The notes beneath the pieces were generated by a model. That model was not told the DNA's origin. It searched no databases and saw nothing but the letters and a program-made list of their open reading frames with translations. Shown here piece after piece: positions 5,721 to 6,213 of a stretch of DNA of 6,213 bases; position 1 is the stretch's first letter; each line of letters opens with the position of its first letter. Position numbers and translations under genes: made by a program. Location of the stretch: positions 1 to 6,213 of the forward strand of contig CAJOFW010000095.1 of the NCBI GenBank assembly GCA_905234005.1, given 5' to 3'. The stretch is from an uncultured Oscillospiraceae bacterium (lineage in GTDB: Bacteria > Bacillota > Clostridia > Oscillospirales > Oscillospiraceae).

Positions 5721-5802
5721 TTTTGTCCTCAGGCTGCGCCGCCGCGGCTTGCCGTACTCGCGGTACTGATCTGCGCCGCGTCGTCATCGCCTGAGAACAA
5801 AA
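5721..5802 (-). ncRNA. Candidate structured leader RNA of corA
   Basis: In the minus-strand RNA, UUUUGUUCUCAGGC (5802-5789) pairs along all 14 positions with GCCUGAGGACAAAA (5734-5721), using a single G-U pair. On the plus strand the same position would be a C-A mismatch, which favours function as minus-strand RNA. Inside lies a second stem CGCGGC/GCCGCG (5780-5775 with 5748-5743) and a small GTAC hairpin (5766-5763 with 5757-5754), with an asymmetric-sequence internal loop (GAUGACGA opposite GCGGCGCA). No T-run follows, so it is not an ordinary cysS terminator. Its place just before a cation-channel gene suggests a metal-responsive or processing element. It does not match the M-box, NiCo or yybP-ykoY riboswitch layouts as I know them. 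It could instead be a 3'-end-stabilising hairpin of cysS or a small interspersed palindrome. Confidence 0.45.
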
Positions 5803-5828
5803 TCCCTAAAAGCGCATTTACCCGATCC

Positions 5829-6213
5829 TTACGCCTTGTGCCATTTTACTCCTTGAGGAGTATCCTCCAATATGATCCCCTGCGCCTTCAGCTCGTCCCG
5901 GATGCGGTCGGCCTCGGCCCAGTTCTTTGCCTTGCGCGCGGCCTGGCGGGCGGCGATCAGCTCCTCGATCCCGGCGTCCAGGCTCTTCTCCGCGCCGAAG
6001 GGGATGCCCAGCACGCCGCAGAGCTCCAGGAAGATGTCCCGGCAGGCGGCGGCGAGGGCCTTCGAGGGGTCGGCTGCGGGGGACACGGCGGCGTTTATAT
6101 CCCGCACCAGCTCAAAGATGACGGACACGCCGTCGGCGGTGTTGAAGTCGTCGTCCATGACCTCGATGAAGCGGTCCCGGTACTTTGCAAGGCCCTCCAC
6201 GAAGGCGCTGTCC
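5829..6213 (-). CDS. cysS: Cysteinyl-tRNA synthetase, C-terminal part (5' end outside window)
   Basis: This cytoplasmic enzyme joins cysteine to tRNA-Cys using ATP. Only the last 127 or so residues of a protein of about 460-470 are in the window. The frame runs open to the right edge (D-S-A-F-V-E-G-L-A-K-Y), so the GTG at 6200 is an internal Val and not a start. What is visible is the C-terminal helical region that contacts the tRNA: YRDRFIEVMDDDFNTADGVSVIF is the conserved (M/L)xDDxNTxxAxxxxF segment, and the end, KNWAEADRIRDELKAQGI followed by ILEDTPQGVKWHKA, is the near-invariant CysRS tail. The catalytic HIGH and KMSKS motifs and the zinc ligands lie outside. The stop is TAA at 5831-5829. 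It sits upstream of corA on the same strand, and co-transcription is possible but unproven. Confidence 0.95.
   Translation of the reverse strand, partial: DSAFVEGLAKYRDRFIEVMDDDFNTADGVSVIFELVRDINAAVSPAADPSKALAAACRDIFLELCGVLGIPFGAEKSLDAGIEELIAARQAARKAKNWAEADRIRDELKAQGIILEDTPQGVKWHKA

Noticed and set aside
5721..5802. A miniature transposable element (14-bp inverted repeats) or a known metal riboswitch (M-box, NiCo, yybP-ykoY)
   Set aside because: No target-site duplication flanks the repeats, and the G-U asymmetry favours RNA function. The conserved junction sequences I know for these riboswitches are not seen. A covariance-model search would settle it.
1..6213. CRISPR array, insertion sequence, tRNA, rRNA or defence system
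   Set aside because: No regularly spaced repeats, transposase motifs, cloverleaf-like sequences or rRNA-like stretches were found on either strand.

Overview
The window looks like chromosomal DNA from a GC-rich, gut-type member of the Clostridia, probably Oscillospirales/Oscillospiraceae. The signs are strong G/C-ending codon bias, GGAGG-type ribosome binding sites, short AT-rich promoter islands in otherwise GC-rich DNA, signal peptides without a lipobox, a LysM tail and a two-cluster clostridial-type ferredoxin remnant. The placement is inference from style, not from a marker gene.

Left edge (1-733): the C-terminal end of a LysM-containing protein enters from the left. It is followed by a degraded ferredoxin-like gene whose two [4Fe-4S] cysteine motifs lie in different frames with a shortened spacer. 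A gene-free stretch of about 240 bases follows, holding an 11-bp tandem duplication, an AT-rich palindrome and a strong GC hairpin that ends the next gene.

Centre (734-4651): two divergently transcribed genes for secreted proteins share one AT-rich control region (about 2765-2942). The minus-strand gene encodes an UshA/YfkN-type secreted 5'-nucleotidase or cyclic-nucleotide phosphodiesterase. The plus-strand gene encodes a very acidic right-handed beta-helix surface protein with a distinct C-terminal domain. After signal-peptide cleavage both mature proteins start with the same kind of Ser-Gly-Glu-Ala segment followed by a similar D(A/V)VY...ETLD stretch, so they may share an export or surface-attachment module. 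Each has its own sigma-A-type promoter. Between the two promoters lies a set of direct repeats phased at 11 bp, resembling a Pho box, which would suit phosphate-starvation control of a nucleotidase.

Right side (4652-6213): a CorA-family divalent-cation channel gene and the C-terminal third of cysteinyl-tRNA synthetase are both on the minus strand. CorA is preceded by an 82-nt structured leader whose long closing stem pairs completely only in the minus-strand RNA, a candidate cis-regulatory RNA. A bidirectional-looking terminator separates the converging beta-helix and corA genes.

The most interesting items are the divergent surface-protein pair with its shared N-terminal module and phased operator, the nucleotidase's His-to-Asn change in the GNH(D/E) motif, the corA leader RNA, and the ferredoxin pseudogene. 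No CRISPR array, insertion sequence, tRNA or rRNA was seen.
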